Source of the DNA: Thermoanaerobacter uzonensis DSM 18761
GTDB lineage: Bacteria > Bacillota > Thermoanaerobacteria > Thermoanaerobacterales > Thermoanaerobacteraceae
Length of the DNA: 64,000 nucleotides
Direction of reading: 5' to 3'
Assembly (NCBI RefSeq): GCF_900129115.1
Contig: NZ_FQUR01000014.1
Span: 26,272-90,271 of the forward strand
Shown here: in pieces, positions 7,963-17,107 of the stretch
How positions within the stretch are numbered: the stretch's first letter is position 1
How the letters are laid out: each line of letters opens with the position of its first letter
Made by a program: the position numbers and the translations under genes
Notes under the pieces: generated by a model
Told to the model about the DNA's origin: nothing
Seen by the model: only the letters and a program-made list of their open reading frames with translations
The model's database searches: none

Positions 7963-9960
7963 TCACTTTAAATACTTATTAAACCATTCTGTTATTTCTT
8001 TAAGCCTTCCTATCCTATTTTTAGGCTTGCCACTTCTTGAAAGCTCATGATTTTCACCATGAAAAAGTACCAATTTCGATTCCACACCAAAATATTTAAG
8101 AGCGCTAAAAATTTGAAGTGCTTCTCCCATCCAGCATCTATAGTCTTCATCTGAATGCAAAAACAAAGTAGGGGTTTTTACTCTATCTGCGTATTTTAAA
8201 GGCGAATGTTCCCAATACTTTCCAAAATTATCCCAAGGGGTTCCTCCTATTTGGTCAGGAACAAAATAATAACCTATATCCGTCGTCCCAAATTCTGTTG
8301 TCCAATTAGATATGCTCCTTTGAGATACTGCTGCCTTAAACCTATCTGTATGCCCTATTATCCAGTTTGTCATAAATCCTCCATAAGAACCACCTGTTAC
8401 TCCTACTCTTGAAGAATCAATGTCTTTGTAATTTTCAAGCACATAATCTGTAAATTTCATAATATCTTCATAATCAATTGTCCCATATTTTCCTCTTATA
8501 TCAGCAAATTCGTTTCCTCTGCCATCGCTTCCTACCGGATTGCAGAAAAACACAAAATACCCTTCTGAAGCCCAGTACTGCATTTCATGGAAGTACACTT
8601 CACCATATACTGTTTTAGGACCACCATGTATATTTAATATTGCAGGATACTTCTTGCCTTCTTCATAGTCTATAGGCTTTATAACCCAACCATCTATAAA
8701 ATGCCCTGGCCTCGTCTCTACCTCTACTCTTTCAAGCTTTGAATGTTTCTTTTCCTCCTGTACCCACTCATTAAAGTCAGTAATCTGTATCTCTTGCCCG
8801 TCTTTGTACTCATAAAGCTCCAAAAGCTTTAATCCTCTAAAACCGATAAAAAGAATATTATCGCCACATACATCAAACATATCCACAGATCCATCTTTAT
8901 CTATCACTTTTTCTATTTTCCCTTCTAAATTTATCCTGTTAAGATAAGCATTGTACCTCTCTGTAGATATGAAGTACAAATAATCTCCTTCTGCTTTAAA
9001 ACTAAAGCCTGAACCGTATCTCACATCGGAATTTACAGAATTCCCTAAACTCATGTCAAGGTTAGGAGTTATGCACCTTCTTTCACCTGATTCTTCTTCC
9101 AAAACGTAGAATTTGCTGTTTTCATTTATACCGTATTTTTTCATATCTGTTCCAGCGCATATTATCTTATCTCCTAAAAAATCCACATACCTATAGGAAA
9201 AATCTGAATCCTTATTCACTTTCTTAAGTTCTCCAACCTTTAAATTGTATATATAAACATCACTTGTCAAAGGCATTTTGTCTTTATAACTTTTTCCTAT
9301 AAACACAGCTTTTGTCTTATCTTTGTTGAGCTTTAAAGAATACACATCAGTGTATTCATCTGTTATAGGCTGCAATTTATTATCACTTAATTTATAAACA
9401 TAGAGCCTTCCCCTGTCTTTATTGATGACTCCTTCGCCATTCGCCCAAAAAGGAATCTCATCAAATACTTCGTAATCTTTCTCCTCTTTTCTTCTTTCAA
9501 GCTCTTTTTTCTTCTCCTCCTCACTCAAACCCTCCAAATCCTTTTTATTCATATTATAAAGTGCAATCAAGAGAAAAGTATCGTCATCAACAGGCAAAAT
9601 CTCTGTAACCTTTTTAGGTATCACAAAAGCCTCAACAGCCTCTCCTCCGTGTATGTTAATTTTGTAGTACTTTGTAAATTCCTCTCCACTTTCTACCTTC
9701 TCTTTGTCCTTTGGATTTCTGCTACCTGCAAAAAGTATGTAATCATCGTCAAGCCATACAAACCCTCTCTCCTCATTAAAGGAAGTCAGCTGAAAATATT
9801 TTTTAGTCTTTGTATCCAAAACCCATATGTTAGACAAATACTTGTTCTCCTCAACGTCTATTCTATGTACCACAAATGCTGCGTGACTACCACTTGGAGA
9901 AAATTTTAATCCTGATAAAAATTTAAATTTTGTAAAATCTTCTAATTGTAACTTCTCCAT
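7963..9960 (-). CDS. S9 family prolyl-oligopeptidase-like (acylaminoacyl) peptidase
   Basis: 665 aa: an N-terminal beta-propeller (~1-400) followed by an alpha/beta-hydrolase domain. The nucleophile is in GVTGGSYGGFMTNW, the Asp in FLHSDEDYRCW and the His in FHGENHELSRSGKP, so the catalytic triad is complete. No signal peptide; a cytosolic peptidase that trims acylated or Pro-containing oligopeptides is expected. Start ATG 9960 has a GGGGGGCG ribosome site. It is on the same strand as the RiPP cluster 3' end but separated by a gap with a pseudogene, so a role in peptide maturation is possible but unsupported. Confidence 0.9.
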   Translation of the reverse strand: MEKLQLEDFTKFKFLSGLKFSPSGSHAAFVVHRIDVEENKYLSNIWVLDTKTKKYFQLTSFNEERGFVWLDDDYILFAGSRNPKDKEKVESGEEFTKYYKINIHGGEAVEAFVIPKKVTEILPVDDDTFLLIALYNMNKKDLEGLSEEEKKKELERRKEEKDYEVFDEIPFWANGEGVINKDRGRLYVYKLSDNKLQPITDEYTDVYSLKLNKDKTKAVFIGKSYKDKMPLTSDVYIYNLKVGELKKVNKDSDFSYRYVDFLGDKIICAGTDMKKYGINENSKFYVLEEESGERRCITPNLDMSLGNSVNSDVRYGSGFSFKAEGDYLYFISTERYNAYLNRINLEGKIEKVIDKDGSVDMFDVCGDNILFIGFRGLKLLELYEYKDGQEIQITDFNEWVQEEKKHSKLERVEVETRPGHFIDGWVIKPIDYEEGKKYPAILNIHGGPKTVYGEVYFHEMQYWASEGYFVFFCNPVGSDGRGNEFADIRGKYGTIDYEDIMKFTDYVLENYKDIDSSRVGVTGGSYGGFMTNWIIGHTDRFKAAVSQRSISNWTTEFGTTDIGYYFVPDQIGGTPWDNFGKYWEHSPLKYADRVKTPTLFLHSDEDYRCWMGEALQIFSALKYFGVESKLVLFHGENHELSRSGKPKNRIGRLKEITEWFNKYLK

Positions 9961-10020
9961 TAAAAACGCCCCCTAATAAAATGTTTTCAAAAATATTATA
10001 GCACTAAAATACAAAAATTC

Positions 10021-10737
10021 CTAAAGGCTTTCTCTATACTGCGGCGGAAATATTACACTCAAATAAGAATAGCTGGCAGTATAGGTCTTCATATTGAAGA
10101 TAACTTTTCGGATATTTTTTAACCACTTTTTAATATCAAACAAAAATTTCTTAATGAGGAAATTTTCCTGTTTATAGAAAATAGCAATGGGCCATCCTTC
10201 TATTTTTTCTTTCAAGCTTTCCAATACATTTGCATAAGAAATCCTCTCTTCCTGAGACGATTCGATAAATACAAAAAAGTAAAAAGGAATAAAGATTACT
10301 GAAACTATAGCAAGGATAGGGTTGAGATATATTAATACGACTATCACAACTAAAAATCTCAAAATATTAAGAAGAGTTGATGTGAAGAAATAGGAAGCTT
10401 TTGCAGACTTTCATATGTCTTTTGAAAAAAATTAGCTGCTACTTCTTATATTCAAATCTACACTCTGCTATAAAATTTAAAATTACTACAATGGTTCTTA
10501 TTACAAAGAGCGCTAACAAAAGTGATATTAACTTAGACAAAAAGAATTTTGACTGCATTAAGTTAATTATCTTTCGATTAATAAAAGGTACCAAAGCTCC
10601 CAGTAAAGATATTGCAGCCCAAAGGATGAGGATATAAAACTAAGGCTTCCAATATGGTCTGGAGTAGTGAAGAATTTTTTTAAGATATACTTTACCCCAT
10701 AGACCAATCCAGCTCTCTTACAGCCTATATGGTACAC
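10021..10737 (-). pseudogene. Broken ABC transporter permease domain
   Basis: Three pieces of an ABC-exporter membrane domain lie in order in shifted frames: KYILKKFFTTPDHIGS near 10690, then YILILWAAISLLGALVPFIN through FIAECRFEYKK ending at a TAG (10439-10441), then a 113-aa frame 10362-10021 (MRFLVVIVVLIYLNPILAIV...). At least two frameshifts plus loss of the whole ATPase half show decay. It follows the intact exporter gene on the same strand, so the cluster may once have had two transporter genes. Confidence 0.7.
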
Positions 10738-10793
10738 CTTTTAAACTATAAATATCTCTCTTTTTAATTTCTCTGGTATTTCACACAAAATTT

Positions 10794-12521
10794 TTATATA
10801 GCTTCTTCTGAAGCCTTCATCTCTTCTTTCTCATCAATCCCATAATTGTACATATAATATAAATACCCTCTTTTATTTAATAGTTCATCCAATGTGCCTC
10901 TTTCAATGATTTCTCCATCTCTCATCACAAATATTTCATCATACCTTTTAAGTATCTCTGGGTCTAACTTATGGGTTACAGCAAGCACTGTCGCATCTAA
11001 ATTTATAAGTATCCTCTCTATATCGCTTGCCGTAACTTTGTCTAAAGCCGCCGTAGCTTCATCTATAAGCAGTATTTCAGCTTTCTTGATTAACGCTCTT
11101 GCAATTGCTATCCTCTGTCTCTCTCCTCCTGATAGCTCTACTTCCCCTTCTCCTACTATTGTATCGAGTCCTTTGGGAAGTTTCTCAACAACATGAACTA
11201 AACCAGATTGTCTCAAGGCCTCGTTTATCTCCTCTTCACTGCATTCACTGTACAGACAAATGTTATTCTTTAATGTGTCGCTAAACATAAAGACATTCTG
11301 CTGTATAATACTAACTTTCCTGTAATAGGAAGCAGGGTCAAATTCTCTTATATCTACTCCGTCAATTAGCACTTGCCCCTCATAATCTGTAATGTGATTT
11401 AATAAGACTCTAAGTAGTGTGGTCTTTCCACAACCGCTTTCTCCGACCAACGTATATTTTTTGCCCTTATCAAGTTTTATGTTTATGTTTGACAAAGCAT
11501 TCCTCTTCCCATCGTAGGAAAAGGTTAGGTTCTTGATTTCTATGGAATTTTTAAATTCAAAAGGCTTATCTCCCTGTGAGACTTCCTCTTTGCTTACGTC
11601 TATTATTTCTTTTTGGATTTTATCTGCTATTTTTTCAACAGATTTTATTTTTGTTCCATATACAGATGCAGAAATTAAAGGATTTACTATGTAGTTCATA
11701 AGCTGTACAGCGGCAATCATAGAACCTACTGTTATGTAACCTCTTAAGACTAAATATGTGGCTACGAGAATGTTTACAAAAAACATCGCAAATCCTGACA
11801 CGATAGACAAAGCTCCCTGAAATCCTTGAAATGCATCAGATTTGTACCCCGCCATTTCTGCATCTTTGTTATCTTTTGATGTCATATTGAGGATTTTATT
11901 CTCTATGTTAAAGGCCTTTATTACTTCAAATCCCTGAGCCATCTCCTTTATCCTGTTAGTAAACCTCTCAAGCTTTTTAAGGTACTGCCCCTTTAGTTCC
12001 TGGTTTATTTTTGTGAAAAGCTGAGGCACAATCACTGGAACCCAGCCAAAAATGAAAATGACTATAGTGAGATAAACGTTTATTCGAAGTATCAAATATA
12101 AAGACACGATAAATAGTAAAACGTCTTCCATAATGTTAATGAGACTTGTTAAATAATTACTCTCTATCATTCTCACATCATTGCTAAGTAAAGATATCAA
12201 TCCTGAACTTGTAATTTTTCTTCTTCTAGAATTTATGAAACTTTCTATGATGGATTGCTTGTAGTCTATCAATACTTTTTTGTTAAAAGCTGATGAAGCT
12301 GCTTTTGACAAAGTTTCAGCTGTAAATACTGCTATCAAAAACCCTACTGAATACCATATTAACGTAGAAATGCTGTAATTTAAATTTCCAACAGATGTGT
12401 CAACAATTATTTTAAAAAGTATCGCCTGCAGGGCTTTAAGAGCTGACACGAAAATTATAAGTATAACGTTTACCAGAATTAAAAACTTGTACTTTAAGAT
12501 GTATTTCTTTATCGTCTCCAT
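10794..12521 (-). CDS. ABC exporter (permease-ATPase) of the RiPP cluster
   Basis: 575 aa. Six membrane segments (~15-310) fused to an ATPase with Walker A GESGCGKTT, signature LSGGERQR and Walker B EILLIDEATAALD. No C39 peptidase domain at the N-terminus, so it should export an already cleaved or leaderless peptide, or provide self-immunity. The ATG at 12521 immediately follows the TAA of the radical SAM gene (12522-12524), indicating translational coupling and a shared job with it. GGGAGATG is the ribosome site. Confidence 0.9.
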   Translation of the reverse strand: METIKKYILKYKFLILVNVILIIFVSALKALQAILFKIIVDTSVGNLNYSISTLIWYSVGFLIAVFTAETLSKAASSAFNKKVLIDYKQSIIESFINSRRRKITSSGLISLLSNDVRMIESNYLTSLINIMEDVLLFIVSLYLILRINVYLTIVIFIFGWVPVIVPQLFTKINQELKGQYLKKLERFTNRIKEMAQGFEVIKAFNIENKILNMTSKDNKDAEMAGYKSDAFQGFQGALSIVSGFAMFFVNILVATYLVLRGYITVGSMIAAVQLMNYIVNPLISASVYGTKIKSVEKIADKIQKEIIDVSKEEVSQGDKPFEFKNSIEIKNLTFSYDGKRNALSNINIKLDKGKKYTLVGESGCGKTTLLRVLLNHITDYEGQVLIDGVDIREFDPASYYRKVSIIQQNVFMFSDTLKNNICLYSECSEEEINEALRQSGLVHVVEKLPKGLDTIVGEGEVELSGGERQRIAIARALIKKAEILLIDEATAALDKVTASDIERILINLDATVLAVTHKLDPEILKRYDEIFVMRDGEIIERGTLDELLNKRGYLYYMYNYGIDEKEEMKASEEAI

Positions 12522-13874
12522 TTATATCATCTCCCTGGAATAAAATTCTTTATATTTATTTAAAAATTCCTCAAATCTTCCATTTCTCATTATTTGAAAA
12601 AGCTTAGTTAATACTAATTCTGTTAATTTGATATTTTTGTCACAGTCTTCTTTATCAATAATAAGTTTACCTTTTTCTATAAGGGATTTCGCAGGACATT
12701 TTGTACACCAAAAGCTGGCCACACAGTTTCTGCAATCTTCATGAGTTTCTTTATTTACTGATTGTAACATTTCACTTATTCTTTTGAAACCTGAGTTGAT
12801 AGCATATATATCATCATATATGTTACCAATTTTGTAGTTCCCCCTACTAATATATAGGGGACAAGGCCATATATCTCCATCGGAATCAATTGTTATCTGG
12901 TTAATTCCTGCATTACAAAAATATGAATATCGTCGTTGCGATAAAATACTGTTTGTTATAGTATTTAATGAAATATTGTAGTTATATTTTTCTTCAAAAA
13001 TATCAGAAAAAAATTTTTCTACTTCATCATCTATTCTATCCAATCCATTTTCATCATCATGTGGTACTTTCAAGTTTTTATCATTTGTTACAACATTAAA
13101 TACAGAAATTCTTTGAATACCCACTTCATTTTTCAAATGTTCTATAATTTCTGTTTTACTTAATTTTTCATAAGCCTGTTTAGTATAAGTAGCCTGAATA
13201 AAACCAACATTTTCTTTATTCCTATTCAGTTTTTTTACATTAGTTACAATAGTAGTATAAGTGCCTCTACCATCTGGATATTTACGATGTACATCATTAA
13301 TAAATTCTGGTCCGTCGATACTTACAGTAACTTTAATATTATATTCCTCAATTAATTTATGTATTCTTTCGCTATAAATAGTCCCATTTGTTTCCATTAA
13401 AAAGTTTACTTTTTTATCTTTAAATCCCATACATATCGTTTCTATTGCATCTACTGCGAGCAATGGTTCTCCACCAAAAAATAGAATAGCTGACAAGTTT
13501 GGAAACTTATTTGCAATTTCTTTGCTCAGATTAACAGCTTCTTCTGGTTTCATAACTTTTCTTTTTTTTCCATAGCTACCGTATGATGCGTAACAGTACG
13601 AGCATCTTAAATTACAGTCGTTACTAACAATAAGCTTTATAGAAGTAATGGTGCTGGTTGATGGTTCTTTTGTGTAAAAATCATCATTAGGTTTACAAGT
13701 ATTTTTTATTTTTTCCCATATTTCTTTTTCTTTCTCTGTCAGTGTTTTCTCTTCAGAAATTTTTCCTAAAACATTGACAAACTCCTCTTTTAATGAAAAA
13801 AGTTCCATATTAGCTACATTAAATAGTAATCTATTATTTAAATCCACAAAGGAATCTATCCTGGATAGATACAA
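12522..13874 (-). CDS. Radical SAM/SPASM peptide maturase
   Basis: 450 aa. The radical SAM cluster motif is CNLRCSYC (Cys 87, 91, 94), followed by FFGGEPLL, METNGT and VSIDGPE as in anaerobic sulfatase-maturase-like peptide modifiers. The C-terminal SPASM region is Cys-rich (FCNAG, PCPLY, CRNCVASFWCTKCPAKS, DC) and should hold auxiliary Fe-S clusters. The ~80 residues before the motif could include a precursor-recognition domain. Start is TTG 13874, with GGGGAGG 7 nt upstream. It lies between a tiny Cys-peptide gene upstream and the exporter downstream. Most likely it installs a thioether or carbon cross-link on that peptide; the chemistry cannot be read from sequence. Confidence 0.88.
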   Translation of the reverse strand: MYLSRIDSFVDLNNRLLFNVANMELFSLKEEFVNVLGKISEEKTLTEKEKEIWEKIKNTCKPNDDFYTKEPSTSTITSIKLIVSNDCNLRCSYCYASYGSYGKKRKVMKPEEAVNLSKEIANKFPNLSAILFFGGEPLLAVDAIETICMGFKDKKVNFLMETNGTIYSERIHKLIEEYNIKVTVSIDGPEFINDVHRKYPDGRGTYTTIVTNVKKLNRNKENVGFIQATYTKQAYEKLSKTEIIEHLKNEVGIQRISVFNVVTNDKNLKVPHDDENGLDRIDDEVEKFFSDIFEEKYNYNISLNTITNSILSQRRYSYFCNAGINQITIDSDGDIWPCPLYISRGNYKIGNIYDDIYAINSGFKRISEMLQSVNKETHEDCRNCVASFWCTKCPAKSLIEKGKLIIDKEDCDKNIKLTELVLTKLFQIMRNGRFEEFLNKYKEFYSREMI

Positions 13875-13996
13875 GACATTTCCTCCCCTTTCACCTATTA
13901 CATTTTAAAAAGACAAATAAAGAATTTCAATAATTAATATAATTTTTGATTATCATTATAATTTTACGGAATTTGAGGACTTTTAGCTATAAATTT

Positions 13997-14026
13997 CCTC
14001 CAAAGGGCAAAATAACCCTTTGGAGG
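13997..14026 (-). promoter_or_regulatory. Intercistronic hairpin between precursor and maturase genes
   Basis: Perfect 11-bp inverted repeat CCTCCAAAGGG / CCCTTTGGAGG with an 8-nt loop, 14 nt past the precursor stop. There is no strong T run behind it on the minus strand, so partial termination or mRNA 3'-end protection is more likely than full stop. This would give more precursor than enzyme. Confidence 0.65.
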
Positions 14027-14039
14027 ACCTTTTCTTTAA

Positions 14040-14123
14040 CTAATTTATCTTTACAACACCACATCCGCCAAGCCCGAAGCACCAGTCCATTGGAGACACA
14101 GAAGAAAATGTTATTTTACTCAT
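14040..14123 (-). CDS. 27-aa Cys-containing RiPP precursor peptide
   Basis: A small gene missed by length-filtered gene finding. ATG 14123 is preceded by AAAGGGGGTG at 6-7 nt, one of the strongest ribosome sites in the region; stop TAG at 14040-14042. The product begins MSKITFSSVSPM and has the core DWCFGLGGCGVV with Cys15 and Cys21 around a Gly-rich stretch, ending in a short basic tail. It directly precedes the radical SAM/SPASM gene and exporter. Size, Cys/Gly-rich core, position and ribosome site all fit a ranthipeptide- or sactipeptide-like precursor. I do not recognise a named family with certainty. Confidence 0.8.
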   Translation of the reverse strand: MSKITFSSVSPMDWCFGLGGCGVVKIN

Positions 14124-14315
14124 ATTTTCACCCCCTTTCTTATGATTGTATAGACTTGTGCGAAATTCAAAAGCCTTCATTTAAGCCATTCCACAGACAT
14201 ACTTTTTTTCTATCACTCTTGAATTTTTTATCTTTTATGTAGGATTTTCCCTCCCATTTGTCGAATTATTATATATACACTATAAAAAATTTTTTAAGAA
14301 GGAGGAAATCCTACA

Positions 14316-14790
14316 TGTACCAGCTTCAATCCCCCTCTGACTGATGATGATTATATGGTCTGTGAAGCGGGTATTAAAATGCTTAAAGATGGCAAGCAGT
14401 ATTTTGATGGTTTTATTAAGCAAAAATTTGTTTGCAAGTTCTGCAATTCTAAAGATGACTCTGCCTGCCCTATAAAGCATCCTAAATATTTTAATGGCAA
14501 AAAGCATAGAGGCTGTACTAAGTATGCTATTATATCTTCTGATTATAGGTCTTCTATTAATAGAGACTCCCTATATTTTAAGGCTGTCTATAGACTAAGA
14601 ATAGAATCAGAAAGATAAATTTAGATTTAAAGCTCTGGATTTTGAAAAAGCTTATGTTAGAAATATTAATTCTGCCAGCAACCTTAATACTTTTGGCCAT
14701 ATTACTTTGCTTACTGTCGCTATTGTAGCTATTAAATTGGGCAAATATGATGAGTTTAGATCTCTTGTTGCTTTAATGCAATCGGCCTAA
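14316..14790 (+). pseudogene. Transposase remnant
   Basis: Two overlapping frames read like the C-terminal half of a DDE transposase. The first is CKFCNSKDDSACPIKHPKYFNG ... RDSLYFKAVYRLRIESER, to 14618. After a frameshift the second reads FKALDFEKAYVRNINSAS ... VALMQSA, ending at a TAA near 14790. The N-terminal part is missing and no terminal repeats are visible. It lies between the RiPP cluster and the divergent regulator and may mark how the cluster arrived. Confidence 0.65.
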
Positions 14791-15160
14791 TTTTTACTGA
14801 ATCTATTTCATGCCACTTTTTAACATTTGGCTTCTATAGGATATTTAAGCCCTCTTTTTGTCTTTTCTTTTCCCTTACCACTTCCTTTATGTTTGATTGC
14901 TAGTTTTGATTACTATTATTGTATGTCATACATATTTTGGCTTTTGTTCGTGATTGTTTTAATTAATTTTGCACATCCCTAAATTTCTATGTTGAGCACA
15001 TCTTAAAACTTTTTTATATTTGTATTTACATCAAAGTTCTAAGATGTGCCTTGGTCCTATACTTTCGACATTTCCCATCACACTAAGACACCATGAATGC
15101 AGTAAAAGAGTAACTATGGAAAAAATAACTAACAAGTTCCTCCTCATGCCTCTCCCTACT
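14791..15160. other. AT- and pyrimidine-rich spacer, no gene seen
   Basis: About 370 bp with many stops in all frames, probably the non-coding tail of the decayed insertion sequence. A 68-codon open frame (15020-15226) has no convincing ribosome site and a pyrimidine-driven composition. I see no supported gene here. Confidence 0.5.
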
Positions 15161-15163
15161 CCC

Positions 15164-15192
15164 TTTACTTTTCCTTTTCTTACCTATATAAT
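15164..15192 (+). promoter_or_regulatory. Promoter for the RRNPP-type regulator
   Basis: TTTACT (15164-15169), 17-bp spacer, TATAAT (15187-15192), about 50 nt before the regulator start. Consensus-based. Confidence 0.5.
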
Positions 15193-15248
15193 ATATGGTA
15201 AGTTAAACAATTTCAACCCGAATTGATTCTGGGTGGTGTATAAAAAAA

Positions 15249-16181
15249 ATGGATGGATTCTATTATGATTTAGAGACTTTTGGAAATGAATTGAAAGATA
15301 TACGTAAATCTTTAAGGCTTACTCAGAAAGATGTAGCAGATCAAACTCTTGTAAGCACAGATACTCTAAGGAGAATTGAAAATGGAAAGGTTATGCCTAA
15401 ACAGGAAACTCTTGATTTGATGTCTGTCATCTTTAAAAGAGACTTAAATGAGCTCCTATTAAAGTACAGATTTAAAGATTATTCTTCTTTTTATAAAATA
15501 AAGACTTCTATTGAAGATAAGCTTGAAGGTGGAGAATTTGAGGATTTGAAAAAGGACCTCAAAGAGCTTAAAAAAATAATTGATAAAGGGAAAATGGGCC
15601 TTTATTACATTCGATTATTGAAGCAACTTCTCTTGTTAGTGGAGTCTGTTATTGAAAAAACTGTAAATAATGATTATGAAAAGGCTTTAGAAAAATTGAT
15701 TGAAGCTATGAAAGTCACTATACCAGATTTTTCTCTTTCTAACTATACCCGCTTTGTGTACAGCAGTATGGAAGTTAGAATTTTAATGAATATGGCTATT
15801 ATACTAAGAGAAAAAGAATCATACGAAAAATGTATAGAAATGCTCCTTTTCTGCTTAGAAGCACTGGAGAAAGACAATGTAGAAGAAAGAATTAGGGTAT
15901 ATTACAATCTCTCCTATACGTATCACCTGACTTCCATATATGATAAGGCGCTTTACTGCGCAGAAGAAGGCATTAAAACTTGTGCAGAAAACAAGACTTT
16001 AAATGGCTTGGCACTTTTATACTTCAGAAAGGGAATTGCCGAATTTAAGCTTAATAGAGAAAACTACATAGATTCTCTTTTAAAGGCTTTATATCTTTCA
16101 GAAATATGTGGGCATGAAAAGTTAAAGAAAATGGTCATAGAAAGTTGCAAGAAAATTTATAATATAGAGCTAACCACATAA
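15249..16181 (+). CDS. HTH-TPR transcription regulator, RRNPP (Rgg/PlcR-like) type
   Basis: 310 aa. An XRE-type helix-turn-helix at ~10-65 (LKDIRKSLRLTQKDVADQTL...TLRRIENGKVMP) is followed by ~240 residues of helical repeats with TPR character (YNLSYTYHLTSIYDKALYCAEEGI, LALLYFRKGIAEFKLNRENY). This architecture is that of Rgg/PlcR/PrgX proteins, which bind short imported signalling peptides. It lies divergent to the RiPP cluster, across a decayed insertion sequence. A role as peptide-responsive regulator of the cluster is inference. A GGGTGG site is ~12 nt before the ATG. Confidence 0.8.
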   Translation: MDGFYYDLETFGNELKDIRKSLRLTQKDVADQTLVSTDTLRRIENGKVMPKQETLDLMSVIFKRDLNELLLKYRFKDYSSFYKIKTSIEDKLEGGEFEDLKKDLKELKKIIDKGKMGLYYIRLLKQLLLLVESVIEKTVNNDYEKALEKLIEAMKVTIPDFSLSNYTRFVYSSMEVRILMNMAIILREKESYEKCIEMLLFCLEALEKDNVEERIRVYYNLSYTYHLTSIYDKALYCAEEGIKTCAENKTLNGLALLYFRKGIAEFKLNRENYIDSLLKALYLSEICGHEKLKKMVIESCKKIYNIELTT

Positions 16182-16294
16182 TAGCAAATCTTGGCAAAAA
16201 ACGTTCAGTGATGATTTTCTCATGTATAATAGGAACAGGCAAGGTTATATCTCCTATGCTGACTACTAGCTCTGTTTAGTTCATCTTAGTGTGA

Positions 16295-16300
16295 TATAAT
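16295..16300 (+). promoter_or_regulatory. Extended -10 element before the MntA-like remnant
   Basis: TGATATAAT gives an extended -10, about 47 nt before the ATG; no good -35 is visible. Confidence 0.35.
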
Positions 16301-16346
16301 AAATAAAAGATAAAAACATTTATTAATAAGGTGAGGATTAATAACA

Positions 16347-16763
16347 ATGAGAGATTTGAGTAGTATTAGTAAAGAATTAGAAAAATTGAAATCATATTTG
16401 TCTGATAACCCCAGTATAATTGCTTTCTACCTTTTTGGATCTTATGGCACGGAATGTCAAAACCAAAACAGTGATATTGATTTTGCAGTTTTATACAACA
16501 AAAATGTCTCATTGAAGGAATAACTTATATTAGAAGTTAAAATAAGTGAAATATTCAAAAGAGATGACATTGATGTAATAAACTTAAATAAAGCTCCTCT
16601 AAACCTTCAACACCACGTCATTTATACTGGAGAATTATTATATTGTAGTAATTATGTAAAATTATCAGATTTTAAAGAAAAAGTTTTTAAATACTATGGA
16701 GATTATGGCATTACCCTCAAATTCTTTTATGATGATTATTTGGAAGGACTGGTTAAAAAATGA
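16347..16763 (+). pseudogene. MntA-like nucleotidyltransferase antitoxin, interrupted
   Basis: Reads MRDLSSISKELEKLKSYL with the minimal nucleotidyltransferase motif FGSYGTECQNQNSDIDFAV (GS-x10-DxD). An in-frame TAA at 16521-16523 cuts it at 58 codons, then the same frame continues through IFKRDDIDVINLNKAPL to TGA 16761-16763 (138 residues plus one stop in all). In intact systems this enzyme AMPylates and neutralises the HEPN toxin. A single nonsense mutation means the N-terminal half could still be made, but full function is unlikely. Confidence 0.75.
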
Positions 16764-17107
16764 CTATTGATAAAGATAAGATAATAAAAAAATAAATATC
16801 ATCAAAAAAGCTTTAACAAATTTAAGTGAACTTGCCGAACTTATAGATAATGAATTTTCATCAGATTTTAAATATTATGACTCTGCAAAATACAATTTAC
16901 AAATTGCAATAGAAGCAATGATAGACATTGGTAATCACATTATATCAAGACTAAATTATGAACCGCCAAAAACATATGCTGATACATTCGAAATTCTCAC
17001 TAAACACAATATTACCTTATGACTCGGTCAATACATATAAACTTATGGCAAAATTTCGCAATAGAATTGTTCATTTTTACGACGATATAAGTAATCTGGA
17101 AGTATAG
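16760..17107 (+). pseudogene. HepT-like HEPN toxin, frameshifted
   Basis: Overlaps the MntA-like gene by 4 nt (ATGA), the usual operon layout. The opening frame stops after 11 codons. A shifted frame carries IIKKALTNLSELAEL ... LNYEPPKTYADTFEILTKH to a TGA, and another shift restores PYDSVNTYKLMAKF with RNRIVHFY, the HEPN RNase motif Rx4H. At least two frameshifts mean no intact toxin. The 3' end overlaps the minus-strand gene that follows. Confidence 0.72.

Noticed and set aside
10401..10637. 78-codon plus-strand frame
   Set aside because: Shadow of the broken ABC permease on the minus strand; no similarity of its own.
13946..14242. 98-codon plus-strand frame over the RiPP precursor
   Set aside because: It is the reverse-strand shadow of the hairpin and precursor gene; no ribosome site.
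15020..15226. 68-codon frame with a hydrophobic tail just before the RRNPP regulator, a possible pheromone
   Set aside because: Poor ribosome site, overlaps the regulator promoter, and sequence is driven by a pyrimidine-rich stretch. Kept only as a weak idea.
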